DNA of 64,000 bases from Struthio camelus. Lineage: Eukaryota > Chordata > Aves > Struthioniformes > Struthionidae. Each line of letters opens with the position of its first letter. The stretch's first letter is position 1. Location of the stretch: NCBI RefSeq assembly GCF_040807025.1, contig NC_090943.1, positions 126,417,400-126,481,399 of the forward strand. The letters run 5' to 3'. The translations under genes and the position numbers were made by a program. The notes beneath the pieces were generated by a model that made no database searches, was not told the DNA's origin, and was given only the letters and a program-made list of their open reading frames with translations. Shown one piece after another: positions 49,901 through 62,844 of the stretch.

Positions 49901-52900
49901 TGTTTTGTTTTGTGGCGTTTTTCCCCCCCTCCCCTTCCCCAATGTCTGTTTATCCCTCACTCACTGACAGCTGTACAGAGTGGGTGTCAAGTGCCATTGC
50001 AGATGGGAGGCATGAATTTGGAGCTAGCAGCCTTTTACATGCACAAAGTTGGGTTGTTTACCAGAAACGAGTTTCATGCAGGTGGGTGTCACGAAACCCG
50101 GAGCTCTGACAGAAGGTTTAGTTCCTGTAGGGACTGCGGGATTTGTCCGTTGCAAGGAACTGTTTTACAGCTAAATGACCACTGTGTAACGCCAAGGGAA
50201 GCTTCACAATGTTGGGCTTTGAAACCTACTCAGAGATGTCTCCAAAATAACCTTGAGGTTTTCAGCTGGCAACCCTGCTCTAAATTTGTTAACATCCAAC
50301 TGATAAGAACTGCAGTGTAACTTTCTTCTAAAGCATTTAAGTAATTCAGGCATTTAACTCCCATTTGCAAAAGTGAGCTTGAACTTGGAGACGTTCAGGC
50401 ATTTAAAGAGGTAGAAAGGCATCCACAGAGATTTGCAACAGTGTACAGAGCTTCCCTTTTAGGGAGACAGGGGCTGATGGAATTTTAAAATCCCACTAGG
50501 CATCTGCTTATCTACCCCAGTACATACCCTACATACATATAATCTTTAAGTTGACCTGTAGACCCTAACGCATGTGGAGGATGTATTTTCCATAAAAGGC
50601 TAATTAGCAGGCTATATGTACCAAAGTCCAGACTATGGATTCTTTGACCTGCTGGTCAGCCGTTACCCAAGGTTAAAGAAGCACTTGCATGCCGAGTGTC
50701 TCTCTCCGACCGTAAAGCTAATTGGGCATGTGGACTTCTGCTTTTGGGAATTTCCAGCCATGCCTCGGGCAGGACAGGCTGCGCAGGATTGCTGACCCAG
50801 TGTACACCCCTCTTTAGCTGCCAGGACTTGATCTTGTAAGCGCTTTGGGGGCATGGCTGGTGAGCCAGGCGAAATGTAATGGGGGTGGATGGAAGAGCGA
50901 AGGCAAGTGCTCTTTTTCTGATAACCCGGTGATACTTGCCTAGGATATAAGAAGTACAGGCTCATTGAGTATCTACATATTTCTTCTTTACCCACGTCAG
51001 TGATGGCTCAGTATTCGCCTCTCTCCTGCCGAAGGTGTTTTGAACTTGTGTTTTGCAGTAGAGTGTCCAGCCCAGCAGGTTATGAGGAAGGGGCTATGAG
51101 GTGAGCCTGAGAGTAGTGAGAACACTGCCGTGTTCAGGACTGTTGTGCAGGAAGGAGAAACCCCTGTGCTTGGCTGTATCACACTGAGTATATAATAATG
51201 TGCTCGACAGAATGCAGCCGACCAGGCTTTTTCCTATAAAAATTTAGTGTCAGACTCTTCTGACCCCCTGAGTATTTTTTATATGTGCCATGGAATAGTT
51301 TCAGCTGGAGGGGCTCAAGGCCATCCTACTGCAATGCAGGGTGCTTCTCCACAAGCATGCGACAAGTTTATGGGAGGTAAGAGCTTAATTCCCCAGGAAG
51401 AGGGAGTTGAGCTCAGGTTTGAGTTAGCAAAGTCTTGCTAGCCATTGAATTACAAAGGAGCCAAGTAAACTGCGCACTTTTGCTGCATTTTGGAATAAAA
51501 CATTGGACATGTTCCTTAACACAGTCTTCTCCCAGGAGATGATTCAAGGTTGTGAATGAACAGAGGATTTTTTGTGTGTGTGCTAAGTAAGGTACTGCAG
51601 CCTTGGAAAGAGGAAGCATTCAGGATAAATTTCTTTAGTACTTTCTATTGGTTAGATTTTGTGACCTCTGTGATTCAGAGAGCCTTTGGGGGTCCCATTT
51701 GGAGGTACCTAACTCTCCTCTGCTGCAGTGTGGGGAACCCACGTAACTGAGTGGACAGCGTGAACTCTACAAGCAGCAGCGCAATACAAAACCTATCTCA
51801 AACTTAGTGTTGCGTGGCCTAAGTACTTCCATGGAAGTGGGCCTAAAATGCTTTGGGGCTTAGCCCTCTTGGTACTCACGGCCCACTCAGCACACTTACA
51901 TTTGCACAAGCATGTCTGTATATGCCATTGTATCAGTACAACAGCTACCCTAAACCAATACTCCTTAGCATCATCAGATTCATCGCTGTACATGTAAGAT
52001 ATCTGTTTGGACGTAACTGCATTTGTTAACTACAGCAGAAAAGCTGGAGCGCTGCAAGGTTTTTTGAAAAACAATTCATTGTCCTAAATCTGGATGTCTG
52101 GATTCTTAGATGAACTTGTAAGTACAAATTCTTTGAAACCTTGGCCTTTAGGTGCTTCTGACTGCTTTGCCTGTTATCTGCAATAAGCATCTGATTTAGG
52201 GGGAATACCATTTTAAAACTGGGATCTGATTCCAAAGCAGGAGATCGAGCCTGTCTGTAAGGGAGAGCACTGGGAAGGCTCAAGTGTTGTGAACGTGAAA
52301 TGAAACCTTACATACGGTTACTCTGTTACTACACAACCTGCTTCTGGGTTTATCACTCTGCTCCTATTCCCACACAACACATGACAGTTGCATGAGACAG
52401 ACACAATCCTACCCAGGACAAAATATTTTGAAGTCCTATATTTAGGTAGGTAGTTCCAAGTTTGAGGAGGCTTGCTATCTGTTAACTTACACGTTTGTTA
52501 ATAATGTTATAACTGACCGGAGGAAATGAGAAGTCACAGGCACAAAGCTTTGTAGCTCAGCACGCTGCTAGTCCCATTGTCTTTGTTCACTTCTGTCCTT
52601 TTTCAAAAAGACAATAAGGCTTTCAGGACAGATACAGTTTTTTTGGGGGGGGGGTTATGCGTTTATATTCTGTGACCGCAGTTGGAGCCTTTAGGCAATA
52701 TTCATACTACTTTTAATAGACGTTAGTTTGAGTTGTAGGCACCCATTACAACGATTCCACCTCCTCACTAGCCTGGACTCCTATGTGAAAAGGGAATATC
52801 ATCATATCTGGAGACCAAGCAGAGGGTTTTCTGCATCTGTTTCATTCCTAAAATCTTTCTGGAGAAGACAGCTGGGAATCTGATTTGGTTGAAATCCTAC

Positions 52901-55542
52901 AGGTAACCCATATGAAGTTGGGCTAAGAGACTGTGCAGACATTGGCTACGGTTATTGTGAATATGCTGTCAGTGATTAAGAAAAAATCAAAGCCGAAAGC
53001 GAAACGCAAGAAAATTACTTTGTTAACCAAAGAATTCAGATTCAATCAGAAGTCAGCAAAAGGGAAGAGAAATTTACACAGACCAAAAAGGTCACGGCTA
53101 TTTCATACATGATTTAAAAAAGAAAGCTGGTAGCAATAGCTGTACAGCTAGGCTGCGAATAGGCCACAGCTACTAAAGAAAGCAAACTGCACAGTGCCTG
53201 GGTGACCTGGGAAGGGGAAGTTTTCTAAGCTTAAAGAGGGAGATTCAAAAAAACTGGTGCAAGACTGTACAGACTACGGTTACGTCCACATGGAAAGGGC
53301 GTTCCTCAGCGGAGAGGGCCATAAATGAGTCACTCACACTCTACTGAGAGCAGCTGCTTTCCTCACACCCATGGGAGCTGGCAGAGGGCTACTAAATCAA
53401 GTGTCTAGGTCACAGTCCTGTCTTGACCACCAGCTCTTGTTTCTTTGGGATGTGCTAGCGAAGTACTCCTGAATCCTAAAGAAGCAGGGAGGTGCTGGTT
53501 GCTTCACTTCTCTGCAGGTTGATGCCTGAGAGACACTTCAGGGCTGCTGCTAGCATAAAGCAGCTGCAAAGCTGCAAATTTCAGTGCTGTTGATATTCCT
53601 CTGCTGTGACTACAGATTACTTATAAAATATCAGCTGCTCAGTGGGAAAGCTTGGGACTTCAAGCGGAGTGCTGGGGATTTTTTTTTTTTTCCTTATATA
53701 TAAAAACCAGATTGCACCTTCTGAAATATGTGTTCGAATTTATTTACCGAAATAGTTATAAAACTGTGAGATACGCAGGATGAGCTTTCTGGGCTAAGAA
53801 TCACACGCTTAACTAAATTCCTGTGCTAGGAGATAAGAATACATCCCTGCATGTTTATACCATGCTTTATCTACTTGCTATTTTTACGACATCACTGTAA
53901 TCGCCTCTTGCCGCAAGTATGTGTATTCGGGAGTACGAGCAAGTGTGCCTTTAGCCTAGCAGAAGCTCATGTTCCTCAGCTGCCTCATACTTTGAGAAAT
54001 ACCTGGATGTGATGCTGTTATTATCCAGAGCAAGGACGTCCTGAATTGGCACCTCCTGACTCTCTATTGTGCTCCTCCACCATGTGACTGCGCAGGCTGA
54101 ACGTTAGGGACAATTTGCCTATTCACAAACGCCACGCCACGTATGCCTTGCCACTCATTCTGTGCAAACATTGATCTTTTCGAGCAAACAAATGCACAGA
54201 TGTCAGCACCAGGGATTAGAAAAGGGTAGGGTAAGAGATACACAATAGCTTAATATTTTTGATAGTCTCGTAAAGCAGCTTGCTTGTCAGGCTGCATAAT
54301 GAAAACTACTCAGCACTTAGTGTTATTTTAATAGAAAAAGCTCAGGTTGTATCTAGGGTAGCTGGTGATCTATTTTATTTTCAACTGTTAGTGCTATTTA
54401 ATGCAAACACAGTGCACCAGTTTGCCTGTTGTAAGTGCTAGCAAGTCTCACAGGGGAATCTCTGAGGCTAAAATAAAATCACAGTTTAATTTCAGTAACG
54501 CTGTGCAATTTGTGACTATGCCTATGTTTTACTACCAAATGCCTAAAAAATAGAAGAAGGGAGAACCACTGACAAAGGCAGCTTTTACAACAGCACAAAT
54601 GGATAGGTTTAGGTTTCACAGTTATGCAGTCCGTTACTGTTAACAGTACGGTAATAGAGGTGGCAACAGTTTTTTCCTTATCCAACCTGTGTAAAGTTAT
54701 GTGAATGAACAAAATGTACAATATCCCATTACCGCTGTATACCACCCAAGGTGCAGAAGTGCTTTACAGATGGTGAGATGCTACACTGGAGTGAAAAATA
54801 CCATATAAGGACTTGGGTAAAGAGAAAGAATTATGGCTGGGAGAAACCTGGGCCATGGTTTGACAAGCCAATAAATCCAGCTTTAGGACTCCTAATACTG
54901 GATTAAAAATGCTGCGGTCACATGATGCAAAGAACTGATCCACTACAAATTCACTCTGCCAGTTCCAATGTCTTCACAATTTTAGCACATAAAGCTTGCC
55001 GGAACATAGTTAATGCTGGATTGCGGACTGTTTTTCTGAACTAACTTTGTGCTGGATCAGCTGTCCTTACGGCAGCTGCTGGAGGCCACAAGCCGCAGGG
55101 TGCGGGGAAGATCCAAAACCTGGTATAAACTCCACGTGGTGTTCCAGCTGGCGCAGTAGAAACGTGCTTAAAAACCATGCCTCATCTAAACTGGAAACGT
55201 ACTTCTAGCGGCATGACACGTTACTACCAGCTGACACCGCAAACTGAGGAATAATCTCAAGCACAAACGCTCTTGGGGAATCAGGCTCAGAAGTCCCCAG
55301 TAGTAGAGCATACATAGCGTAGTGGAGTATGTAAGCCTACAGCCTGATCCTCTTGCTGGGGGCAGGCTGAAAGTCACTTCTATGTGCAAGTCTTCCTTTT
55401 AAATTAAGCTCGACGGCGTGAGCAGCGCCTGGGGGGGTGCTGGCAGCTTTGGAGGTCTCCCGCTTCCCGGGGCCCCTCACCTTTCTCTCCTGGCAGAGGT
55501 GGGCGTCCTGCAAGGCACACTCAAGCTCAAGCTTTCCCTGCC
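49901..55542. other. non-genic stretch upstream of the CpG island gene
   Basis: No coding exon is supportable. The frame at 49910-50320 (136 codons) begins in a C-rich run and has no domain. A G10 run lies at 52645-52654 and a T13 run at 53679-53691. The last 150 bases become GC-rich towards the gene promoter. Confidence 0.45.
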
Positions 55543-55670
55543 TTTATTTTATCTTTATTTTATTTTATTTTATATTTTATTTTACATTTTACTTTATTTT
55601 ACATTTCACTCCATTTTACTTTTTATTCATTTTATTTTATTTTTTTCTTTTTACGTTTTTCCTTTTTACG
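55543..55670. repeat. (TTTTA)n pentanucleotide-type tract
   Basis: About 128 bases of T-rich sequence built from TTTTA, TTTTAT and TTTTACA units, with interruptions. It abuts the CpG island. On the + strand it reads as long Phe/Tyr/Ile-rich peptides in open frames, which is an artefact of composition. Confidence 0.85.
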
Positions 55671-55799
55671 CTGATTCTCCGACTCGGAAGCACCTGCTGG
55701 GGCCCCCACCTGCCCCGGCTCTCTGCCTGTCGGTATATCGAAGCCCACCCCGCGCCGCCGGCTCCGCCCGCGGGTCCCCGGCCCGGCCCGTCCGCTCAC

Positions 55800-55950
55800 C
55801 TGCGGGCGCGGGGCGGCGCCGCTGTCTGACGCGCGGCGAGTCCGCCCCCTGCGGGGCGCGGGCGGCGCCAGCGCTGCCAACCAGCCGCCGGCGGGGCGGG
55901 GGCGGCGGCTGCTGCCGCCGCCGAGCCGGGACCGTGTCGGGTGCCCCGCA
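55800..55950 (-). other. possible divergent first exon, minus strand
   Basis: On the minus strand CCGCAG/GTGAGC is a close match to the donor consensus, with the exon ending at 55800. An exon starting in the middle of the CpG island and ending there would form a head-to-head transcript with the + strand gene. The start is arbitrary. The minus frame through it is open but of low-complexity Pro/Arg/Ala composition, so a non-coding promoter-upstream transcript is as likely as a gene. Confidence 0.3.
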
Positions 55951-55992
55951 GCAGGCAAGGCAGGCGGCGGAGCTGAGGCGCTCGCGGCCGCC

Positions 55993-56014
55993 ATGGAGCC
56001 CGGTAGGGAGCAAG
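55993..56014 (+). CDS. first coding exon of an unidentified gene (partial)
   Basis: The ATG at 55993 lies in the context GCCGCCATGG, an optimal Kozak sequence, and is the first ATG in the CpG island. The frame reads MEPGREQ and then meets CAAG/GTAGGG, a strong splice donor after 22 coding bases, leaving the exon in phase 1. A weaker donor (CCCG/GTAGGG) occurs 12 bases earlier and would also leave phase 1, so use of either keeps the downstream frame. Without splicing, the frame stays open to 56391 (132 codons), but that product is a low-complexity Gly/Ala/Arg/Pro sequence, which I consider intronic. The next exon is not found up to 64000, giving a first intron of at least 8 kb. Seven residues are too few to name the gene. 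Confidence 0.5.
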
Positions 56015-56410
56015 GTAGGGGCGGCGGCGGGGCCGGCCGGGGGCTGCGGGCGGCACCTCGGCGCCGCGCCGGGGGAGGGAAGGAGGGGGGGGCGGGTGGC
56101 GGTGCCGCGCAGTCCTGCCCTGCCGCCGCCGCGCAGCCGGCGCTGCCCCGCCCCGCGGAGCGGCACATGGCCCGCGGCCCCCCGCGCCGCCGCGGCCCGG
56201 CCCCCGGGCAGCCCTGCGCGGCGGCGCCGCTCGCCCGGGCGGGCGGGAGGTCGGCGCCCGCGGGGGCTTGCGCGGCCGCCGCGCTGGTTGGAAGCGGAAG
56301 GCTGAAAGCGCAGGCGAGGCGAGGCGGCTGTTGGCGTGCGTTTCCTCGCTGGCTGGCAGCGGAGTGTGTCAGCACTCCGGTCGCCTCGTGAAAATAACTT
56401 GTGAAAAGCC

Positions 56411-56477
56411 AGGAAACAACAAAAAAAAACCCAACACTCCCCCCCCCCCCAACTCCAAAAAAAACAAACAAAAAAAG
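56411..56477. repeat. A-rich and C12 low-complexity tract
   Basis: Runs of A interrupted by single C residues flank an uninterrupted C12 run (56439-56450), immediately downstream of the CpG island. Confidence 0.9.
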
Positions 56478-59400
56478 CGCCGTCGTTCAGCGGTGGGGAG
56501 CTCTAGTGGTGGCATCTTAGAGGGTCTAATTACTGCAGCGGGTTGAGTTGGCCGTGCTCAGCTGCGCTCAGCCTTGCCCCTGCTGACGGAGCCCTTCACC
56601 TCCTTAGGAGCAGGGGTCTGTCTCTGTGGCACGTCACAAGACCTCGTCTCCTCTTGCATCGTTTGCACCAAAAATGCGGAACTGGTGCGGAGGAGGGTGC
56701 TGACATAACACGGGGAGACGCCGGGAGGCTGGCGAGCGGCGCCGACTTAACCTTGCTGCGCGGCTCTCCCCAGGCCTTGGGCGCGGGCAGTAAATATTGA
56801 ACTTCCCACAGCAGCTGGAGGGAAAGAAAAACCTTTCTGTTCTCACCCTGAATTAAAAGTGCAGAGCTGCCATTTTATGAGTGTGTAACTTTTGTTCCCC
56901 CAACACTATAAATAGCAGGGTTGCTCAGAGCAGCAAGCAGCTTCGTTTTGGTGGGGAGCGGTATCTCTGGAGGGTTACCGGCAGGTCTCTGTAGGCTGTG
57001 AAAGGTGACGGTGCTTCAGGGGTTTGCGACGGGGGAAGATTGTCCTTCTAGCTGTCATGGTGGCAATGCTCTCCTTAAAACTTTATAGCTTAAAAAATAA
57101 AAATAAAAAACAATCAATCTTGGGACTGTTGCCCAGAAGAATAATTGGCATCTGATGGGGGCCACCCCCAACGCGTGTTAAGGAGGACCTCTTACTTTCA
57201 GAGAGCTTTTCTCACAAAGGTATGCTGCACCAGTAGGGATCTTCTGTATAGTGTTGTAGCACACACCAGCTGTTTTCCACTGGGTGAAATAAATTAGACT
57301 TGGGTTAATAGGCTATTTTGAGTAAGTTGCTAGGGCTGCTTGGCCAAGCTCAGTATTTGTGCTGTTGGGATGACGTCTTTTGGAGGTTTCAGCCCGAGAA
57401 TGCTCGAAAGGGTAGGAAGTGTCTGGTTGCGGTATAAGTGGCCATAGCGGTGTTGGAGGTGTGCAAGGCTCCGAGGCTGTAACCCCCAGGCTTCACTCAG
57501 TCACGTGCCCTGTACTGCCTGGTGCGCTGATTCAGGTAGCAACCTAGATCCATCCGCCCACTGGTTTAAGTGTTTCGAGGCTGCTGCAGTGCACTTGTAC
57601 AATTGGAAATGACTTCTAAATTTCTCCATGTATGGAGAAAATGGGCAAGTTATTTTTCTTGGAGTAGAAGATAATGTGGTTGAGAGGGTGAAGCTTTCCT
57701 CGGGGAGGTGCTTTCAACCATTCTGCAGTGCTGAAAATTGTTTAAATGAGAGATAAACTGATGAATTTTAATCCAAGCTGTTCTTAAGTGTGGGAAGTCT
57801 TTGTTTTGTGTTTATCTTAAATATGAAAAAGTACTGTTCCTGGAGAGTGGCAAACAGAACTATTTAGCCAGAAAACAGCACAGCTGTCAATTCGACTTGA
57901 ATTTTAATTCCAATAGGAGGAATGTTAACAAGGATAAAACTTACTTTGTCAGGGCAAGTTGTCCCCAGCTCTAGCAAGAGAAACATTGCGTTTTTTTTGC
58001 TGACTAATAGATCGGAAAAAGCCAGTGTTGTATGCTGGGCATCAGAAACCTATCATGGTTTCAGTATTTGTCTTAAAATTCTCTCAAGAATAGTTTATTT
58101 GGATTTAAGCCTATTATAAAGGGTAATACCTTTGTTGCAGTCATAGGATCTTGGGCAACCCCTAATGGAAAGGGAGAGTGAGATGTTGGGGTCTCCTCAA
58201 AAGCTTCATTGACAGTACTGACTCTTTCTAGAAGCTATTCTTGCTGGTGAACTCATTTTTGCATAAATACAACTTCAGATAAAGAGTGTAGTGCAACCTA
58301 AGTAGTATATCCGAACAGCGTATCTGGAGGGACATAACAGGATTGTTATGGAGCAAGCATAGTGCGATGCCTCCCCCCATCTTCTTCTTTTTGGAGGTGG
58401 TTATAGTGTTTTCTCTTTCAGGCAAGGTGAAGGCCCACAGTTACAGGGAGAAGACTCTAGAATAGCCGGCACACTTGTGCTTATTCAGTTAATGGCTTGT
58501 AGTGCTCTTGTAGTTAGCCCTCAAAACCGTATCTGATGGGCAAACTGGAGTGCTTGAATTGTAAATTCTGCCTGACACTGTGGTATTACTCACTAAAGCC
58601 CCATGCTTTGCTAAAATTCATCCTGGCAGTAGGACAGTCCAGTCTCTGGGGATGGCTTGAACATCGCAGATTGTTTCCTCTAACCAGAAACTAGTTTCTT
58701 TAAAAGTTTGAGTCAGAAGTTGCACTTGATTTTTAATGGTTATGACAGCAGCTTCCTCGGCTAGCAAAAGTTAAGTTTACGACGGAGGAGGGAAGAAAAT
58801 CTAGAGTAGAGTTAAGACCGGGGCCAAACTACCGAAGGCTAACCTTCCAGGTGGATAACGTCATCATACAGTCTTCCCTTTCTCTTGAGAGGTCAGTAAT
58901 GGCTCTGCGTGGCTCCGTGGCTTTTTTTCTTGCACGTGAGTGCAGAACCGGTCTCTGGCTGGCTTACGCACTGGCTGAGACCTTCTTGGGAAAAATGGTG
59001 GGGAAATCGCTAGCCGACGGTCAGTAGCATCGGAATCACGGAACAATTTTTCATTTGAAGGGCTTTCATTTTCGGTTAGGGGATGTTTGATCTGGCTGTT
59101 TTCCTCCACATGGTGTTTGGTGCACGCTTTTTTGCCAGCCACCGTGGAAGGCTTGGAGTCTCTTGCTCTGTGATTACAGCAACTGAAGCAATAGTGTCAA
59201 TTCACGCCAAACGGACATAGTATTTTCCTGAAATGAGGGGTCCCTTGTTCTATTGCTTCATGTCAGGTTGCTGTGAACAAAAATCTGGTCTTTTACCACG
59301 TAGACTTAGCTGCTGCATGAACTAAATCTGAAGTTGCGTGACTGTCTTATGGCGTTTTCCCAGAAGTACTGTACCTGTTTTTGCTTGCAAAAGAGGCCCT

Positions 59401-62400
59401 CTGTGGCTTGCCACTGTGAGTGTTATCAGTGCTGATACAACTTGCCACTGCAGCGCAAGTATGGAGCGGCTCCAGCGGTGTAGAAGCGACCTGTTGGTGT
59501 GCTCTGAATGAAGGGGAGGTAGCACCGAGCGGCCTAATGAACCCGGGCAGGACTGTGGAAGTGAGTGGACTTTCGTGTTGCTTTTATGCAGAAGGAACTG
59601 CTGCTGGCAGCAGGACAAGAATTCCCCCATTGTCCTACTGGACTGTTTACTGCTATGTTTGTTTTCTTTATCTACTGTTACTTATGGTACTGTAGGTAAG
59701 AATTTTTGTTATTGTGTAATTGTAAAGCCAAACCCTTGGTAAGTAAATAAGAGTGGAACTGAGACAGCTATTGTTGAAACTATAAGGGAAGAGTTAGCTC
59801 ACTGAACTGAGTGTCCATAGCAGTGACCTGAGTGACAGGTAGCCCGTCCCTGCTCCATATAACCAGTGCTGCGGCCTGCATGCTCGCGACCAAGGAAAGT
59901 CTTCATCCAGCTAGGGTAAGTAAAGTCTGCTTTCAGACCGTTCAGGGTAGAGAAAGCTTAGCTACGAATCTGATTCCTTTGATCCTCCGACAAGGCCGGG
60001 CTGCAGTTTTAAAATCCCAATGACATCGAGTTGATGCAAATCTTGTCTGTTCTGCGCTGGGTTTCCCGCGCTATGAAACCCTGTGAAATAGTTCGTGGAT
60101 TCCACTTTCTTCCTCTGCAAATGCCTATCTAAGCAACAGGAGACCTGTCTGGATTTGAAGGGGGCGATATTTTGTTGTTATACCCTTGCTCTCAAAGGGA
60201 CTGAGATGCTGGTGAAGGAGGGATTAAATTCTGGGGGAAACAATGTTGTGGGTGTGCAGGACATTGTGCTGCAAGTTGTAATTCCAGTAATGCTGCTGTT
60301 AGTTTTTTGTTTTTTTTTTTTTAAACTAGCAAGGTCAAACAAAGCCTATCTTGGCACTGGTTTCAGAACAGTACTGGCATAAATTGGACAAGTGTCTTTC
60401 TCTGCTTGATCCGAATGCTCTGTGGATAAAGTGAGAACAGTTGATCTTATGCTGTCAGATGAAGCTGTGTTCCTTCCTGGCCTGTGGGGGAAAAAAGCCG
60501 TGGTGGTGGCTGTGTGTCCTTTCTTCCCCCCTCCTCCTCGCCCTCCCCCTGCTGTGCCTGCAATCAGCTGACCTCGCTTTAAGCCTTCATCAAGTGCCTC
60601 TTGGGCAAGAAGAGTATGCTGGGTTAAACTGGACTTCCTTACTCTTTTCCTGGGACACTGACTCTTTAGCTGTGGTTTTTTTTTTTTTTTGAGGTTTCAT
60701 GCCTGCTTTCTCCTTCTTGTCTGAGGATGGCTGGAAGCGGGCTCTAGGCTCAGCTTTCTGTGCTGTGAACGGTGCTGGCGATATCCATGCGCTGCACTAG
60801 TTTGCCTTTGGAATTTTATTTCCGCTCACTTTCTTGTCCCTCTCTAGCTTGTACACGCTTCCCGCCCCCCCCCCCCTTGTCATCTGCAGCTGCCAAGTAC
60901 AGTAGCCCTTGACTGACGACCTCTATTGCGTGAGTCCGATCTGCGCATACTTCCAGGAGCGACTGGGTTTGTGAGTGGTGAGAGAAACGGGCGTTGGGGC
61001 TCCTGCTGCTCTCTGCCTCGCGCCAGTCCTGCTGCCTGGGAACAGCCAAAGAGCTGCTGGTATAAAGGCTGAGGAGTCAGGGAAGCTCTGTCTTGTTCCT
61101 TTATAGCCATTTGCTTCTTTAACTGGTGCAGCGATCCAGGCAATTTCCATGCGAGGGAGCCCCTCAGCCAAAGCAGAGGAGTCTTGTACGAAGTCAAGGG
61201 ACTAGATTTGCCAGTGGTCCAAGTAAAGTCAGTGAGTTAAATCGTTTATAGGATCCCTAATTCCTTAGAGGGCTGGACATTACTGCTGATAAGGGAGGTT
61301 ATCCACTGTATCACTTCAGGGTGATGTTTCCACAGCAGCAGGGACTCTTCTCGAAAGCCAATGTTTCATTGACCAGCTTTTTTTTTTTTTTTTTTGAATG
61401 CTCTAATCTTAGTTTAATAGGAGAGAACAATAGTTTAGGTTGCTGAACCCTCTGCAGTGAACATGTGACAGGTGTGGGATATTTTGTGTTTTTAAGAGAA
61501 GGCTGCTTTGATTTGCTTCATCCGATTCCGCTGCTGCTTCTGCTGGAGTTTTTATAATGCGGGCACTTCTAGTTTGAGATTTGCTCTACAGAGCAGCGGA
61601 GGTGTGTTCCATTGTCCTTTTAATATCCTGCAGTGAGTAAGCAGAAAAATGTCAAACAAAGGGTGACTGAAAGGGAAAGCAAGCATTAAGTGAGATTAAG
61701 CACTAAACTGAAATGCTGCTGTTCAGCCAGAATTGTCACTGTGTCAGCTTCAATTTAAGGGACAGCTTTCTCTCCTGTTAAAGGTAGTGAGCATCTTTAA
61801 AGCCCCTTGATTTGGTGTGTGTATCACGCAGAGAGATTAGGATGCTTTATCTAAATACCTCAGGTTAGAGGCCGGACTTTCAATACCAGCCTTCTATTCT
61901 TCAAGGGTCTGCAGCAGCAGACAGGCTACCCATAACTTTCTCCTCTGGTTCTCCCCTAAAGGTGAAATATCATTCTTACCCTTTCCTCCTCCTCTTCCTT
62001 GCCCTCTCCCCCTAGTTAAGGGAGCTCAATGAACATGTAGCTGCATGTCAGCTTTAGCAGTGCAGCAGAGTCATATCTTGAGCTAGGGTGACTGCTGTTG
62101 CTCTCCTGCGAAAACGCTTAACCTCTGGCAGAGGTGTAGCCAACTGCTAGGATCTGCAGCCTCCCTTTGGAGAGAGGGTAAGTGCAGCAAGGAGCAAGCT
62201 GGCTACCGGTAAACACTTGTGCTTGGAAATACTACAAAAATGCTCTTTGTGCTATCACTTGCTTCCTAACAAAAAAGGTGGGCAGTGCGTATACATATAA
62301 AATATAGCCAAGAATGTGTGGTTAGTGTAATTGAAACCTTAACTGTCTGATTCAAGGATCATTATTAATCTAGATGTAATTATTACAGAAAAAGAATGAA

Positions 62401-62844
62401 TACTTCTATGCAGGAAAAGTCTTATTAATGATAATACTATAGCTAGAATTGTTATATGCAGACTCAGTTTCTACCCCTTTTCCTGGGCTTATGCTCATCC
62501 TTCCCCCCGCTCCTCTGGGTCGTAAGGCCGATAGTGTCATTCTGGTGGCGGTAGCGGGGGTATTGGGAGGTCTTTTGCTGGGAGGAATACAGTGTTGACG
62601 GTGGCTTCTTCCTCACTCCAGGATCCACTAGGGGTCCTTTTTGTATGTTTGCTAACATGCTTTTTTACCTGTTGGCTCTTTCTTCATTGGTCTGCATGTT
62701 ACATCCAAAATTACTATATATGGTGCCTTTTGTGTATGTTAGATGCTATTTCTTTGTTCTCTTTGTTACCTCTAACACCAGTCGTGTCCTGCTGCAGATC
62801 AGCGTTTCTCTAACTGACCACGGACGAGTTGCCTACAGCTGTGG

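Larger units (their letters stand above)
55680..56345. promoter_or_regulatory. CpG island promoter (TATA-less)
   Basis: An abrupt change to very GC-rich, CpG-dense sequence, the strongest in the window. A GC box (GGGGCGGGG) lies near 55893-55901, about 100 bases before the first ATG. No TATA box is visible at a useful distance, as is usual for CpG-island promoters of broadly expressed or developmental genes. There is no ATG on the + strand between the island start and 55993. Long open frames on both strands (up to 295 codons) are explained by the rarity of stops in such DNA. Splice donors point outward on both strands, suggesting divergent transcription. Confidence 0.85.

Noticed and set aside
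55418..56305. 295-codon + strand and 279-codon minus-strand frames over the CpG island
   Set aside because: The + strand frame starts at GTG, crosses the TTTTA tract and is read through stop-poor GC-rich DNA. Composition is low-complexity Pro/Arg/Ala/Gly. The Kozak ATG at 55993 lies in another frame.
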